Shown here: positions 39,067 through 47,241 of the stretch, in pieces
How the letters are laid out: every line of letters begins with the position of its first letter
Numbering within the stretch: position 1 is the stretch's first letter
Notes under the pieces: model-generated
What the model was told of the DNA's origin: nothing
What the model saw: the letters and a program-made list of their open reading frames with translations, nothing else
Databases searched by the model: none
Translations under genes and position numbers: made by a program
Source: Myxococcales bacterium
GTDB lineage: Bacteria; Myxococcota; Bradymonadia; UBA7976; UBA1532
Assembly: GCA_020633515.1 (NCBI GenBank)
Contig: JACKDM010000021.1
Location: 10,631 to 74,630 of the forward strand
Reading direction: 5' to 3'
DNA: 64,000 bases

Positions 39067-39104
39067 GTGTCCAGGTCGTCCAGAATCTGGAATCGACTGG
39101 ACAC
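39067..39104. repeat. Nested inverted repeat between divergent genes
   Basis: Outer arms GTGTCCAG (39067-39074) and CTGGACAC (39097-39104) enclose inner arms TCCAG (39079-39083) and CTGGA (39087-39091). The structure lies between the transposase gene (start 38969, leftward) and the propeller lipoprotein (start 39190, rightward). It could be a transposase-recognised hairpin or an operator shared by both genes. Confidence 0.7.
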
Positions 39105-39189
39105 TTCCGGTCCGCGTAATGGCCCCCTTGTTTCGCTCCGACCGGCCGCGCTAGTGGATGGCGGAGCGATCAATCGTCGAGAGCCCCCA

Positions 39190-41925
39190 ATGCGACGTCT
39201 TCTGCTGGCAATGTTGACCGTGCTCCACCTCGTCGCCTGCGAAGGGGAGACCCGCACATCGGGGGACGCGGGCGGCTCGGTGACCGATTCTTCAGTACCC
39301 CCGGGCCCCGTCGGCAGCGGCCTCGCGCGTGTTCCCGGCGATGTCGAACCGCTCTTCCTCGGCGTCTGGAGCGCTTCACCCGATGACGTCTGGTTCGCCG
39401 GAGGCAGCCGCGGCGCCCTCGGCGGGGTCCTCGCGCGCTTCGACGGCCAGCGGATCGCCCGCGAGTCGATCCCCCTTGGTCCGACGCTCTGGTGGATCTG
39501 GGGCGCCGATCCGCGTCACATCTGGGCGTGCGGGCAGGGCGGTCGCATCCTCTCGTGGCGTGATCGTGCGTGGCGCGAGGAGCCGACCGGCCTCCCCAGC
39601 AACGCGGTCCTGTGGGGACTTTGGGGTTCGAGCCGCACCGACCTTTGGGCGGTCGGGGGTTCACAGATGCCCGGCGGCGTCAAGGGCGTCGTCCTGCGTT
39701 CGCAGGGCGACGGCGTCTGGCGGCGCTTCGAAGACGCGGCACTCCCCGATGATCGCAACCTCTACAAGGTCTGGGGCACCACCGCCGACGACGTCCACAT
39801 CGTGGGCGAGGGGGGCATCGCGCTGCGCTGGGACGGCGTCCGCATGCGGGTGGTGGAGACCCGAACAACCGACCTCATCTTCACCATCCACGGCCGCCCG
39901 GACGGTCCCATCCTCGCCGTCGGCGGCGTCCAGACCGGCCTCGTCCGCCGTTTCGACGGCCTCGGGTGGGTGGAAGACGGCGCCCCGGACGGTCTCCCGC
40001 CGCTCAACGGCGTCTTCGTCCGCGCGGACGGACACGCCCTCGCCACCGGCGCGCGTGGCGTCGTCGCCCACCGCGCCCCTGACGGCACATGGGCTCGCCT
40101 CGATGTCGCACGCGAAGGCGGCTTCGACACCGACACCCTGCACGCCATCACCATCGGGGGGGACACCTGGGCTGTCGGCGGCGACTTCGCCACCGCGAGC
40201 CGCGGCACGATCGTGACCGACCGCCGTCCGCTGCCGCCGATCGACCTCACACCCGTCGCGCCGCCCCTCGATGTCGGGGTCTCCCCCACCGATGCGGGGC
40301 TCGATGTCGGGGTCTCCCCCACCGACGCAGAGCCCGATGTCGGCGTCTCCCCCACCGACGCAGGGCCCGACTCCGCCCCCCCCGATGCTCTCCTCGCCGA
40401 CACCGGCCTCGACGCCCAGAGCGACCTCGACCTCGCCCTCGACGCCACCACCGACCCCCTCACCGATCTCGGCCCCGACGCCACCCATCCCGAGCCCGAC
40501 CTCGCCCCCGACCTCCCCTTCGCCCGTTGCAGCGACGGCATCCTCCAGCCCCTCGAAGACTGCGACGACGGCAACCTCCTCCCCGGCGACGGCTGCGACG
40601 CCCGCTGCCGCTTCGAATGCGGCAACGGCCGCCTCGACGGCGACGAACAGTGCGACGACGGCAACCGCCGCGCCGATGACGGCTGCGGCCCCAACTGCGG
40701 CCGCGAGTGCGGCGATGGCGACCTCGACGGCGCCGAAGAGTGCGACGACGGCAACAGCGACCGCGGCGACGGCTGCGACCCCCTCTGCCGCTTCGAATGC
40801 GGCAACGGCGCCCTGGAAGCCGACGAAGCCTGTGACGACGGCGATCGCGACCCCGGCGACGGCTGCGACGCCGACTGCCAGCTCGAGTGCGGCAACGAAC
40901 GGCTCGACGGCGCCGAAGAATGCGACGACGGCAACCGCCTCCCCGGCGACGGCTGCCGGGCCGACTGCCGCCTCGAATGCGGCGACGGCGCTCGCACCCT
41001 CGGCGAAGCCTGCGACGACGGCAACCGCCTCCCCGGCGACGGCTGCGACCCCGACTGCCGGATCGAATGCGGCAACGGTCGCCTCGACGGCGCCGAGACC
41101 TGCGACGACGGCAACCGCGCGGCGGGTGATGGCTGCGATGGCAACTGCCGGTTCGAATGCGGCAACAATCGCATCGACGGCCCCGAGACCTGCGATGATG
41201 GCAACCGCGCCGCCGGTGATGGCTGCGACGCCACCTGCCGCCTCGAGTGCGGCAACGGCCGGATCGACGGCGCCGAGACCTGCGACGATGGCAACCGCGT
41301 CGGGGGCGACGGCTGCGGCGTCGACTGCCGCTTCGAGTGCGGCAACGGCCGCCTCGACGGGGCCGAGACGTGCGACGACGGCAACCGCGTCGCCGGCGAT
41401 GGCTGCGACGCGAGCTGTCGCAGCGAGTGCGGCAACGGCCGCCGCGATGGTGGCGAAGAGTGCGATGATGGCAACCGCTTCCCCGGCGATGGCTGCGATC
41501 CCGACTGTCGCAGCGAGTGCGGCAACGACCGCCTCGACGGCGACGAGGAGTGCGACGATGGCAATACCGTCCCGGGTGATGGCTGCGCGCCCGACTGCAC
41601 CAGCGAGTGCGGCAACGGCTTCATCGACGGCGGCGAACAGTGCGACGACCAGAACCGCGTCAACGGCGATGGCTGCTCAGCGGACTGTCGACGCGAGCCC
41701 GCCCCCGGCCCGGGTGAGGACTGCCGTGGCTTCCTCTGCGCCGACGGCCTCGAGTGCTGGGGGATCGCGCAGGCGAGCTTCCGCAACGTCTGCACCCATC
41801 CGTGCGTGACGAACGCCGACTGCGGTGACTTCGCCGAAGCAACCTGCTGTCAGCCGCCCGGGCCGCAGGTCATCGACACCTACTGCGTGCCTCGCCGCCT
41901 GCTCCGCAACCCCTGCCCGCTGTGA
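39190..41925 (+). CDS. Lipoprotein with beta-propeller-like and DUF4215 repeats
   Basis: 911 aa. ATG 39190 opens a lipoprotein signal (LTVLHLVAC, lipid Cys17); no strong Shine-Dalgarno is visible, so translation may be weak. Residues ~50-345 contain repeats of the type LWGLWGSSRTDLWAVGG and VWGTTADDVHIVGEGG, as in WG/kelch-like propellers of myxobacterial surface lipoproteins. A linker (~357-445) includes three 11-residue DVGVSPTDAxP repeats. Residues ~450-840 are about twelve DUF4215 repeats (CDDGNxxPGDGCDxxCRxECGNG), a disulfide-rich stalk common in Myxococcota, and the protein ends with a further Cys-rich knot (FAEATCCQPP). Likely displayed at the cell surface. Two dispersed-motif copies lie in the propeller part and three inverted copies form the linker. 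It ends 4 bp from the convergent SGNH hydrolase gene. Confidence 0.88.
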   Translation: MRRLLLAMLTVLHLVACEGETRTSGDAGGSVTDSSVPPGPVGSGLARVPGDVEPLFLGVWSASPDDVWFAGGSRGALGGVLARFDGQRIARESIPLGPTLWWIWGADPRHIWACGQGGRILSWRDRAWREEPTGLPSNAVLWGLWGSSRTDLWAVGGSQMPGGVKGVVLRSQGDGVWRRFEDAALPDDRNLYKVWGTTADDVHIVGEGGIALRWDGVRMRVVETRTTDLIFTIHGRPDGPILAVGGVQTGLVRRFDGLGWVEDGAPDGLPPLNGVFVRADGHALATGARGVVAHRAPDGTWARLDVAREGGFDTDTLHAITIGGDTWAVGGDFATASRGTIVTDRRPLPPIDLTPVAPPLDVGVSPTDAGLDVGVSPTDAEPDVGVSPTDAGPDSAPPDALLADTGLDAQSDLDLALDATTDPLTDLGPDATHPEPDLAPDLPFARCSDGILQPLEDCDDGNLLPGDGCDARCRFECGNGRLDGDEQCDDGNRRADDGCGPNCGRECGDGDLDGAEECDDGNSDRGDGCDPLCRFECGNGALEADEACDDGDRDPGDGCDADCQLECGNERLDGAEECDDGNRLPGDGCRADCRLECGDGARTLGEACDDGNRLPGDGCDPDCRIECGNGRLDGAETCDDGNRAAGDGCDGNCRFECGNNRIDGPETCDDGNRAAGDGCDATCRLECGNGRIDGAETCDDGNRVGGDGCGVDCRFECGNGRLDGAETCDDGNRVAGDGCDASCRSECGNGRRDGGEECDDGNRFPGDGCDPDCRSECGNDRLDGDEECDDGNTVPGDGCAPDCTSECGNGFIDGGEQCDDQNRVNGDGCSADCRREPAPGPGEDCRGFLCADGLECWGIAQASFRNVCTHPCVTNADCGDFAEATCCQPPGPQVIDTYCVPRRLLRNPCPL
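39245..39257 (+). repeat. Dispersed motif core next to lipobox codons
   Basis: GGAGACCCGCACA followed by TCGGG, read as GETRTSG directly after the lipidated Cys codon. A CCCG...CGGG stem can form. Confidence 0.75.
39849..39867 (+). repeat. Dispersed motif in propeller lipoprotein
   Basis: GGTGGTGGAGACCCGAACA, read as VVETRT, the same frame as the copy at 33192 but in an unrelated protein. Confidence 0.85.
40271..40356 (-). repeat. 33-bp tandem repeat of inverted motif
   Basis: ATGTCGGGGTCTCCCCCACC or a one-base variant at 40271, 40304 and 40337, exactly 33 bp apart, read as DVGVSPTDA. The reverse complement is GGTGGGGGAGACCCCGACAT, the dispersed motif with one extra C. Confidence 0.85.
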
Positions 41926-41928
41926 GGA

Positions 41929-43212
41929 TCACTCCGCCTCTTGCACCGGGCGGAAGCCATAGCTGCGCTGCAAACCCAGCGGTGACTTGCCTTCGAAGAG
42001 CGGGCTCTGGCCCACGAGCACCCCGCCGAGCGCCACGAAGACCTCCTCGGCGTAGAGCGTGTGACCCCGGTTGTTGAAGTGCAGCGGATCCTCCAGGTAG
42101 TCGTGCAGCGGCAGGCCCTGCGCCGCGCCGAACATATCGGCGAGCACCAGGTGCGGCTCCTCGGGCATCGAGTCGCGCGCCAGCTCCAGCACGCCTTGCA
42201 GCGTCTCCCGTCCGAGCAGGCCGCCGACGAGCCCCCAGATCGCGTTCCCGGTCGCCTGGGTGTAGTCGGCGTAGAGGATGTAGAGGATGTCCGCGTCGGC
42301 GTTGACCGTGCGGATCTCGGCGAGGATGACCTCCACGTTGACGATCACCTGCCGCACGACCTCGCGTGCGCCCTCGATGGCCGCCGGGATGTCGGCCGGG
42401 ATGCCACCGAAGCTCGCGATGTATTGCATCACGTCGTTGCCGCCGAGGGTGACGACGATGAGATCGGCGTCGGCGAGCTCGGGGCGCAGGTTGCGCTCGA
42501 ACGGCTGGCCGCCGGGCAGCCAGTCCTCGGAGGTGCTGCCGCCGATGGCGACGTTGCGGTTGTCGATGTCGCCGAGCGGCGCGAAGAGCTCGACGACGCG
42601 GTCGGGGAAGAGCGTGGTGCCGGCGGTGCCGACGACGGCGATGCTGTCGCCGAAGGTCACCATCTTCGCCTGACCCGCCGCGAGCGCCCGCGCGAAGCGG
42701 CCGGGGCAGTTGCGCTGGCTGCAGAGCTCACCGGCCGGCGGCTCGGCGATGACGAGGTAGACACCGTCGCCGAGGCCGTCGAAGGCATAGCTGCCGTCGG
42801 CGCAGAGCGCAGGCTCGACCTCGCCGCCGGGCCCGAGCAGCCGCAACACGTCGCCCTCGAAGACGCGGTCGGCGTCGCTGATCTCGAACGCGTAGCGGCT
42901 GCGGTCGCTGGCGTCGTCGTCGTGATAGAGCCACCCGTTGACGGCCGTGCCCTCGGCCTGCTCGCCACACTCGCCGACGGTCTCGACCGGGTCGACGGGC
43001 GCCATGTCGGGCTCGACGACCCCTTCGTCGGGATCGGGCTCGGCGCCTTGGTCCGGCGTCACTTCAGCGTCGGGTGTGGTGCCTTCGTCGGCCTCGGCGG
43101 AGGCCACGTCGAGCTCGATCGCGGCGTCGTCGGGGTCTTCGCCACCGGCGCCGCCGTCGTCACATCCCCAGGCGAGCGCCGCTGCGAGCGCTGCTGCGTG
43201 TCCAAACCGCAT
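41929..43212 (-). CDS. SGNH/GDSL-family hydrolase lipoprotein
   Basis: 427 aa. The start at 43212 is preferred over a start 6 codons upstream because GGGAGGAG precedes it and the lipobox ALAWGC follows directly. An acidic linker (18-100) and a small beta domain lead to the SGNH hydrolase fold: MVTFGDS gives the nucleophile Ser190, GGND gives Asn259, and DPLHFN gives Asp375 and His378, so the catalytic set is complete. The family comprises esterases and lipases acting on lipids or acetylated sugars; the substrate is unknown. It is lipid-anchored and therefore periplasmic or surface-exposed. It converges on the propeller lipoprotein with a 3-bp gap, and no terminator is visible between them. 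Confidence 0.9.
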   Translation of the reverse strand: MRFGHAAALAAALAWGCDDGGAGGEDPDDAAIELDVASAEADEGTTPDAEVTPDQGAEPDPDEGVVEPDMAPVDPVETVGECGEQAEGTAVNGWLYHDDDASDRSRYAFEISDADRVFEGDVLRLLGPGGEVEPALCADGSYAFDGLGDGVYLVIAEPPAGELCSQRNCPGRFARALAAGQAKMVTFGDSIAVVGTAGTTLFPDRVVELFAPLGDIDNRNVAIGGSTSEDWLPGGQPFERNLRPELADADLIVVTLGGNDVMQYIASFGGIPADIPAAIEGAREVVRQVIVNVEVILAEIRTVNADADILYILYADYTQATGNAIWGLVGGLLGRETLQGVLELARDSMPEEPHLVLADMFGAAQGLPLHDYLEDPLHFNNRGHTLYAEEVFVALGGVLVGQSPLFEGKSPLGLQRSYGFRPVQEAE

Positions 43213-43296
43213 CGTGATGTCTCCTCCCACGGTTGGGGAGGGCGTGCCACGAATGCGTCGACCGAGGCAAGGGTCAAGTGGGCGCCGTCGCGGCGC

Positions 43297-43893
43297 TCAG
43301 GGCACGCGCACCCGCTTGCGGACGGCGGCGAAGAGGTCGGGCAGCGTGCTGCTCTGGGCGCTCGCGATCAGCCAGTCGGGGAGGCTGATGTCGGGGTTGG
43401 CGTCGAGCTGGTAGACGAGCAGCGTCTTCTGGCCGCCGTCGAACGGAAACAGGCTCCACGAGCCGCTGTTGCGCTTGTAGGTGCCTTCGATGAGCGTCCA
43501 GCGCCGCACGAAGCTGCCGTCGGCGGCCTCTTCGTGCACCGCGTCGACGACCGACCACAGGTTGTCGAACGGGAACGGCATGTCGAGCTCGACGAAGCAC
43601 TTCTGCCCGTTCGGGCTCGTGCCGCGCACCTCGCTCTTCTCGGTGCGGGGCATGAAGCGGTGGTAGGCCGCGCAATCGGTGATGACGGTCCACACCTTGG
43701 CCGGCGGCGCGTCGACGAGCCCGGTCACCCGCGCGGCGATGCCTTCGCCGCCGGTGGGGGTGAGCTCCTTGACGATCACTTCGCCCTTGCGCAGCTTCTG
43801 TTCGGCCGACGCGCTGAGCGCGGGGGGTCCGGCGTGCGCGATCGCGGCGCCGATGAGGAGCAGCAGCGCGACGAGGGGGGCAGTGGGAGCCAT
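43297..43893 (-). CDS. Exported SRPBCC/START-like protein
   Basis: 198 aa. A signal peptide (LVALLLLIGAAIAHAG) precedes a START/polyketide-cyclase-like fold: VDAPPAKVWTVITDCAAYHR is the typical opening strand-helix, and the C-terminal long helix is at the end (DLFAAVRKRVRV). Members of this fold hold hydrophobic ligands in a cavity; exported bacterial versions often have no known ligand. Upstream AAGGAGGTGCACC is a near-perfect ribosome site for the start at 43893. It lies 84 bp downstream of the SGNH lipoprotein start and could be read from its own promoter in the 120-bp gap at 43894-44016. Confidence 0.85.
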   Translation of the reverse strand: MAPTAPLVALLLLIGAAIAHAGPPALSASAEQKLRKGEVIVKELTPTGGEGIAARVTGLVDAPPAKVWTVITDCAAYHRFMPRTEKSEVRGTSPNGQKCFVELDMPFPFDNLWSVVDAVHEEAADGSFVRRWTLIEGTYKRNSGSWSLFPFDGGQKTLLVYQLDANPDISLPDWLIASAQSSTLPDLFAAVRKRVRVP

Positions 43894-44016
43894 GGTGCAC
43901 CTCCTTGGACCGCGGATGGTGCCCGACGCAGTGCGTCATGATCAACCGACAACTTGTGGTCATATCGGCCTCGGCGAGAGGATGAGCGGACATTGACGCG
44001 ATGGTGGAGGTGAGCG

Positions 44017-44397
44017 ATGGCAGACGCGGATGATGTGGTGGGTCAGGTCGTCAAGGTGCTGGCGCGAGGCCGGCTGGTGGTGGACGTCGGACTTCGGGAA
44101 GGCGTGCGGGTGGGCGATGTCTTCGCCATCTTCGAGGCGGGGGAGGAGGTGCTGCACCCCGCGACGGGGGAGTCGCTCGGGGTGCTGGAGCGGGTGAAGG
44201 CGCACCTCGTGGCCGAGCATGTGCAGCCGCGGTTGACGCAGCTCGGGTCGCCGCCGGAGACGGGCCGGGGGGCGGGTGACCGTCGGGTGCTGTCGGCGGT
44301 GCTCGCCGAGACGAGCGCGGCGCCGCGTGGTGTGGAGTTCGAACAGCGCGGGCGGGCGCCTCAGGTGGGGAACGGGGCGCGACGGGTGGCGAGGTGA
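44017..44397 (+). CDS. Small protein with FlgT-C-like beta domain
   Basis: 126 aa, no signal peptide. GTGGAGGTGAGCG precedes the ATG. The core VVDVGLREGVRVGDVFAIFEAG, followed by HPATGESLG and a final V.A.V-type strand, resembles the C-terminal domain of FlgT-like proteins (ligand-free SH3-like barrel). The last ~35 residues are basic and disordered. The function is unknown; the likeness is to a fold rather than a role. It is followed by a motif array, not by a clear terminator. Confidence 0.65.
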   Translation: MADADDVVGQVVKVLARGRLVVDVGLREGVRVGDVFAIFEAGEEVLHPATGESLGVLERVKAHLVAEHVQPRLTQLGSPPETGRGAGDRRVLSAVLAETSAAPRGVEFEQRGRAPQVGNGARRVAR

Positions 44398-44462
44398 GGG
44401 TGGGGGCGCGGCAGAGACGGGTGTGTGGTTGGGAAAAGGCTGAAATATCCGCCACTTGTGAT

Positions 44463-44626
44463 GGTGGCGGAGACCCGCACATCGGGTGTTGGAGACCCGC
44501 ACATCGGGTGGTGGAGACCCGCACATCGGGTAGTGGAGACCCCGTCGCCGGCCTGCGGAACGGAGTAGAATCGGCCGCTTGTAGCGGTGGGGGAGACCCG
44601 AACATCGGGTGGCGGAGACCCGAACA
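44463..44626 (+). repeat. Tandem motif arrays, 22-bp unit
   Basis: Copies start at 44463, 44485 and 44507 with a truncated fourth at 44529, each a 22-bp unit of GGTGGNGGAGACCCGCACA plus TCG. A second pair lies at 44586 and 44608, again 22 bp apart. Within each unit ACCCG and CGGGT flank CACAT, so GGAG is followed by a 5-bp stem. The arrays fill the gap between the FlgT-like gene and ftsB. Confidence 0.92.
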
Positions 44627-44730
44627 CCAATCCCCCACCACCCCGAATTCACCCCATCCCCCCCATCCCCGTTGAACTCCCGCCCGCCCCGCGGTACCAG
44701 AACACAGCGCCGTCCGCCGCGGAGACCCCC

Positions 44731-45051
44731 ATGCTCGCCCGCATCACCCGCACCCTCGCCCCGCTCCTCCTCCTCGGCGCCCTCGCCGCCGGCCTCTACG
44801 GCCTCTCGCGCCTGACCATCGACCCCGAGCTCCGCGTCCGCAACGCCGAGCTCAACGCCGAGCTCGCCCGCGTCCACGCCCGCAACGCCCGCCTCCAGGC
44901 GCAGGTCGAGACCCTCCGCGGCGAGCTCCGCCGCCTCCGCGACGGCGACGACGAGAGCCTCTACCACGCCCGCACCGGCCTCGGCCTCGTCCTCCCCGGC
45001 GAGATCGTCTACCAGTTCGAGCAACCCCCCGAGGGGACCACCCCCCGGTGA
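44731..45051 (+). CDS. ftsB: Cell division protein FtsB (septum formation initiator)
   Basis: 106 aa. One transmembrane segment (LAPLLLLGALAAGLYGLS) is followed by a coiled coil (NAELNAELARVHARNARLQA) and the family's short end LGLVLPGEIVYQFEQ, which matches FtsB/DivIC in size and order. FtsB bridges FtsL and FtsQ in the divisome of the inner membrane. ATG 44731 is chosen because it places the membrane segment 10 residues in; longer frames run back into the repeat array. The stop overlaps the start of the diguanylate cyclase gene, so the two are probably translated together. Confidence 0.88.
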   Translation: MLARITRTLAPLLLLGALAAGLYGLSRLTIDPELRVRNAELNAELARVHARNARLQAQVETLRGELRRLRDGDDESLYHARTGLGLVLPGEIVYQFEQPPEGTTPR

Positions 45052-47225
45052 AGCAGAAGACCACCCCCCACGAGCGCCTCCTCACCGCGCTCGCGCCGTG
45101 GTCGGTCCTCGGCGTCGCCACCTTCGGCGGCGCGGCGGTCGTCGCCGGCGCCTTCGAGCCCGGTTACGACGCCCGCTGGTTCTCCGCGCTCGTCGCCGCC
45201 CTCGTCGCCCTCACGGCGGCCTGGGACATCCGCCGCCGCCACCGCGAAGGCACCGGCGACCGCCTCTTCGCGCTCCACGAAGGCCCCATCCTCTGGATCG
45301 TCGCCACCTGGATCGCCATCCGCGCCGCCGGTCCCTACGCCCCGCACCTCTACGTGCTCCCCGCCGCCCTCCTCGCGTGGCTCGCCGCCACCCGCGCCCC
45401 CGCCGTCACCGCCTTCGCCGCCGGCGCCGCCGCCGTCCTCGAAGCCGGCCTCACCCTCACCGGCAACCAGACCCTCCCCGCCTTCGCCCTCCACCTCCTC
45501 CTGCTCGGCGCCGCCATGCTCGGCCTCCGCCTCTTCGCCCGCAGCCAGGTCTACCGCGAACAGGTCGACGCCGCCCGCGCCGCCCGCGCGCAGGAGAGCG
45601 ACCTCGAAGCCCGCCAGCGCGACTTCGGCCTCCTCACCGCCCAGGCCCCCGCGCTCCGCTCGCTCCCCAGCGCCGACGACCGCCCCACCGTCGGCCGCTC
45701 CACCCTCGACTACCTCACCGAGTCCTTCGCGCTCCAGCTCGACATGCTCCGCCACGGCCTCGGCCTCACCACCGCCGCCGTGCTCTGGCGCACCCCCGAC
45801 GGCCTCGTGCTCCGCGGCATCTCCTCCACCCGCACCGACCTCGCGCAAGGCCCGTACCCCGCCGGCCTCGGCCTCCCCGGCAGCGTCATGCGCGACCTCC
45901 CCGAGGTCGCCGTCGCCCCCGTGCACGACAAGTTCGCCGGCCTCCCCTACTACGACGCCCCCGGCGGCGTCGGCGCCGCCATGGCCGTCGCCGTCCCCGC
46001 CACCGCCGCGCTCACCGACGACGCCCCCACCGAACGCGGCCCCGCCGGCGTGCTCTGCGTCGACCGCGCCACCCCCCGCCCCTGGACCGAAGCCGAACGC
46101 CAGGTCGTCCGCGCCGCCGCCCGCAAGCTCGCCCTCGACGTCGCCACCGGCCAGCGCCTCAAGCACGCCGACCACGAGCGCAACACCATCCGCCGCTTCT
46201 GCGTCGCCCTCCAGCGCCTCAACGCCTCCCTCGGCCTCGAGCAGGTCGCCGAAGCCTCCCTCGCCGCCGCCCAGACCATGGTCGCCGCCGAGCTCGCCGT
46301 CGTCAGCGTCGTACACGGCGAAGTCCACCGCGTCGTCCGCGCCGCCGGCCTCTACGCCGAGCGCTACGCCGACCTCCAGTTCACCGGCGAAGAAGGCCTC
46401 GTCGGCCGCGCCATCAAGGTCCGCTCCTCGCTCCCCGCCACCGGCGAGTACAAGGGCAACCGCCCCGTCTTCACCGCCGGCGATCGGTTGGGGGAGATGC
46501 GATCATTGCTCGTCGTGCCCCTCACCGAGCCCACCGGCAACACCATCGGCGCCCTCACCGTCGCCGCCCGCGAAGACGGCGTCTTCGCCTCCCCCAACCG
46601 CGAGATGCTCGAGCTCATCGCCGGCCAGGTCGCCGTCAAGCTCGACCTCGCCGCCGCCCACGAACAGATCCGCGAGCTCGCCACCACCGACGGCCTCACC
46701 GGCCTCAACAACCACCGCACCTTCCAGCAAGCCTTCGACACGATGCTCAGCCGCGCCGACCGCCGCGGCGACCCGATGTGCGTCATCCTCACCGACATCG
46801 ACAAGTTCAAGCCCCTCAACGACAACTACGGCCACCCGTTCGGCGACGAGGTCCTCCGCGGCGTCGCCGCCGTGCTCCGCAACGCCGTCCGCAAGGTCGA
46901 CCTCGCCGCCCGCTACGGTGGCGAAGAGTTCGCCATCATCCTCGAAGGCTCCGACCGCGAAGGCGGCCGCGCCCTCGCCGAGCGGATCCGCGCCGAGGTC
47001 GAGACGTTGTTGTTCCACCACGAGGTCAAGGGCGAGGTGCGCACCAGCCTCTCGCTCGGCGTCGCCGCGTTCCCCGACGACGGCCGCGAGAAGGAGACCC
47101 TCATCGCCCACGCCGACCTCGCGCTCTACTACGCCAAGGCCGAAGGCCGAAACCAGGTCAAGGCCTTCGCCGATCTGCCACCGGGCGCCGAGATGCCCCA
47201 GAAAGAAGACGCCGCCTCGTCGTGA
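45048..47225 (+). CDS. Membrane diguanylate cyclase, GAF-GAF-GGDEF
   Basis: 725 aa. It starts at GTG 45048, overlapping the ftsB stop by 4 bp (GTGA), with GAGGGGA upstream. About five hydrophobic segments occupy residues 15-170, followed by two GAF sensor domains (~214-361 and ~381-537) and a GGDEF domain (~545-712). The signature is RYGGEEF at about 622-628, and TDGLTGLNNHR and ILTDIDKFKPLND (Mg and substrate binding) are intact, so it should make cyclic di-GMP from GTP. No RxxD inhibitory site stands out just before the signature. The ligands of the GAF domains are unknown. Translational coupling to ftsB hints at a link between cyclic di-GMP and division. Confidence 0.93.
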   Translation: MKQKTTPHERLLTALAPWSVLGVATFGGAAVVAGAFEPGYDARWFSALVAALVALTAAWDIRRRHREGTGDRLFALHEGPILWIVATWIAIRAAGPYAPHLYVLPAALLAWLAATRAPAVTAFAAGAAAVLEAGLTLTGNQTLPAFALHLLLLGAAMLGLRLFARSQVYREQVDAARAARAQESDLEARQRDFGLLTAQAPALRSLPSADDRPTVGRSTLDYLTESFALQLDMLRHGLGLTTAAVLWRTPDGLVLRGISSTRTDLAQGPYPAGLGLPGSVMRDLPEVAVAPVHDKFAGLPYYDAPGGVGAAMAVAVPATAALTDDAPTERGPAGVLCVDRATPRPWTEAERQVVRAAARKLALDVATGQRLKHADHERNTIRRFCVALQRLNASLGLEQVAEASLAAAQTMVAAELAVVSVVHGEVHRVVRAAGLYAERYADLQFTGEEGLVGRAIKVRSSLPATGEYKGNRPVFTAGDRLGEMRSLLVVPLTEPTGNTIGALTVAAREDGVFASPNREMLELIAGQVAVKLDLAAAHEQIRELATTDGLTGLNNHRTFQQAFDTMLSRADRRGDPMCVILTDIDKFKPLNDNYGHPFGDEVLRGVAAVLRNAVRKVDLAARYGGEEFAIILEGSDREGGRALAERIRAEVETLLFHHEVKGEVRTSLSLGVAAFPDDGREKETLIAHADLALYYAKAEGRNQVKAFADLPPGAEMPQKEDAASS

Positions 47226-47241
47226 GCGGCGCACCCTGAGC

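Noticed and set aside
43205..43230. GGGAGGAGACATCACG upstream of the SGNH hydrolase as a motif copy
   Set aside because: It is on the minus strand as the ribosome site of that gene, and the rest of the motif is absent.
44463..44626. Regularly spaced repeats as a CRISPR array
   Set aside because: The unit is 22 bp including spacer, the spacers are nearly identical, and no cas gene is present.
46484..46506. GGTTGGGGGAGATGCGATCA in the diguanylate cyclase gene as a motif copy
   Set aside because: Several core mismatches; it encodes the ordinary GAF sequence LGEMRS. It may be a decayed copy but cannot be supported.
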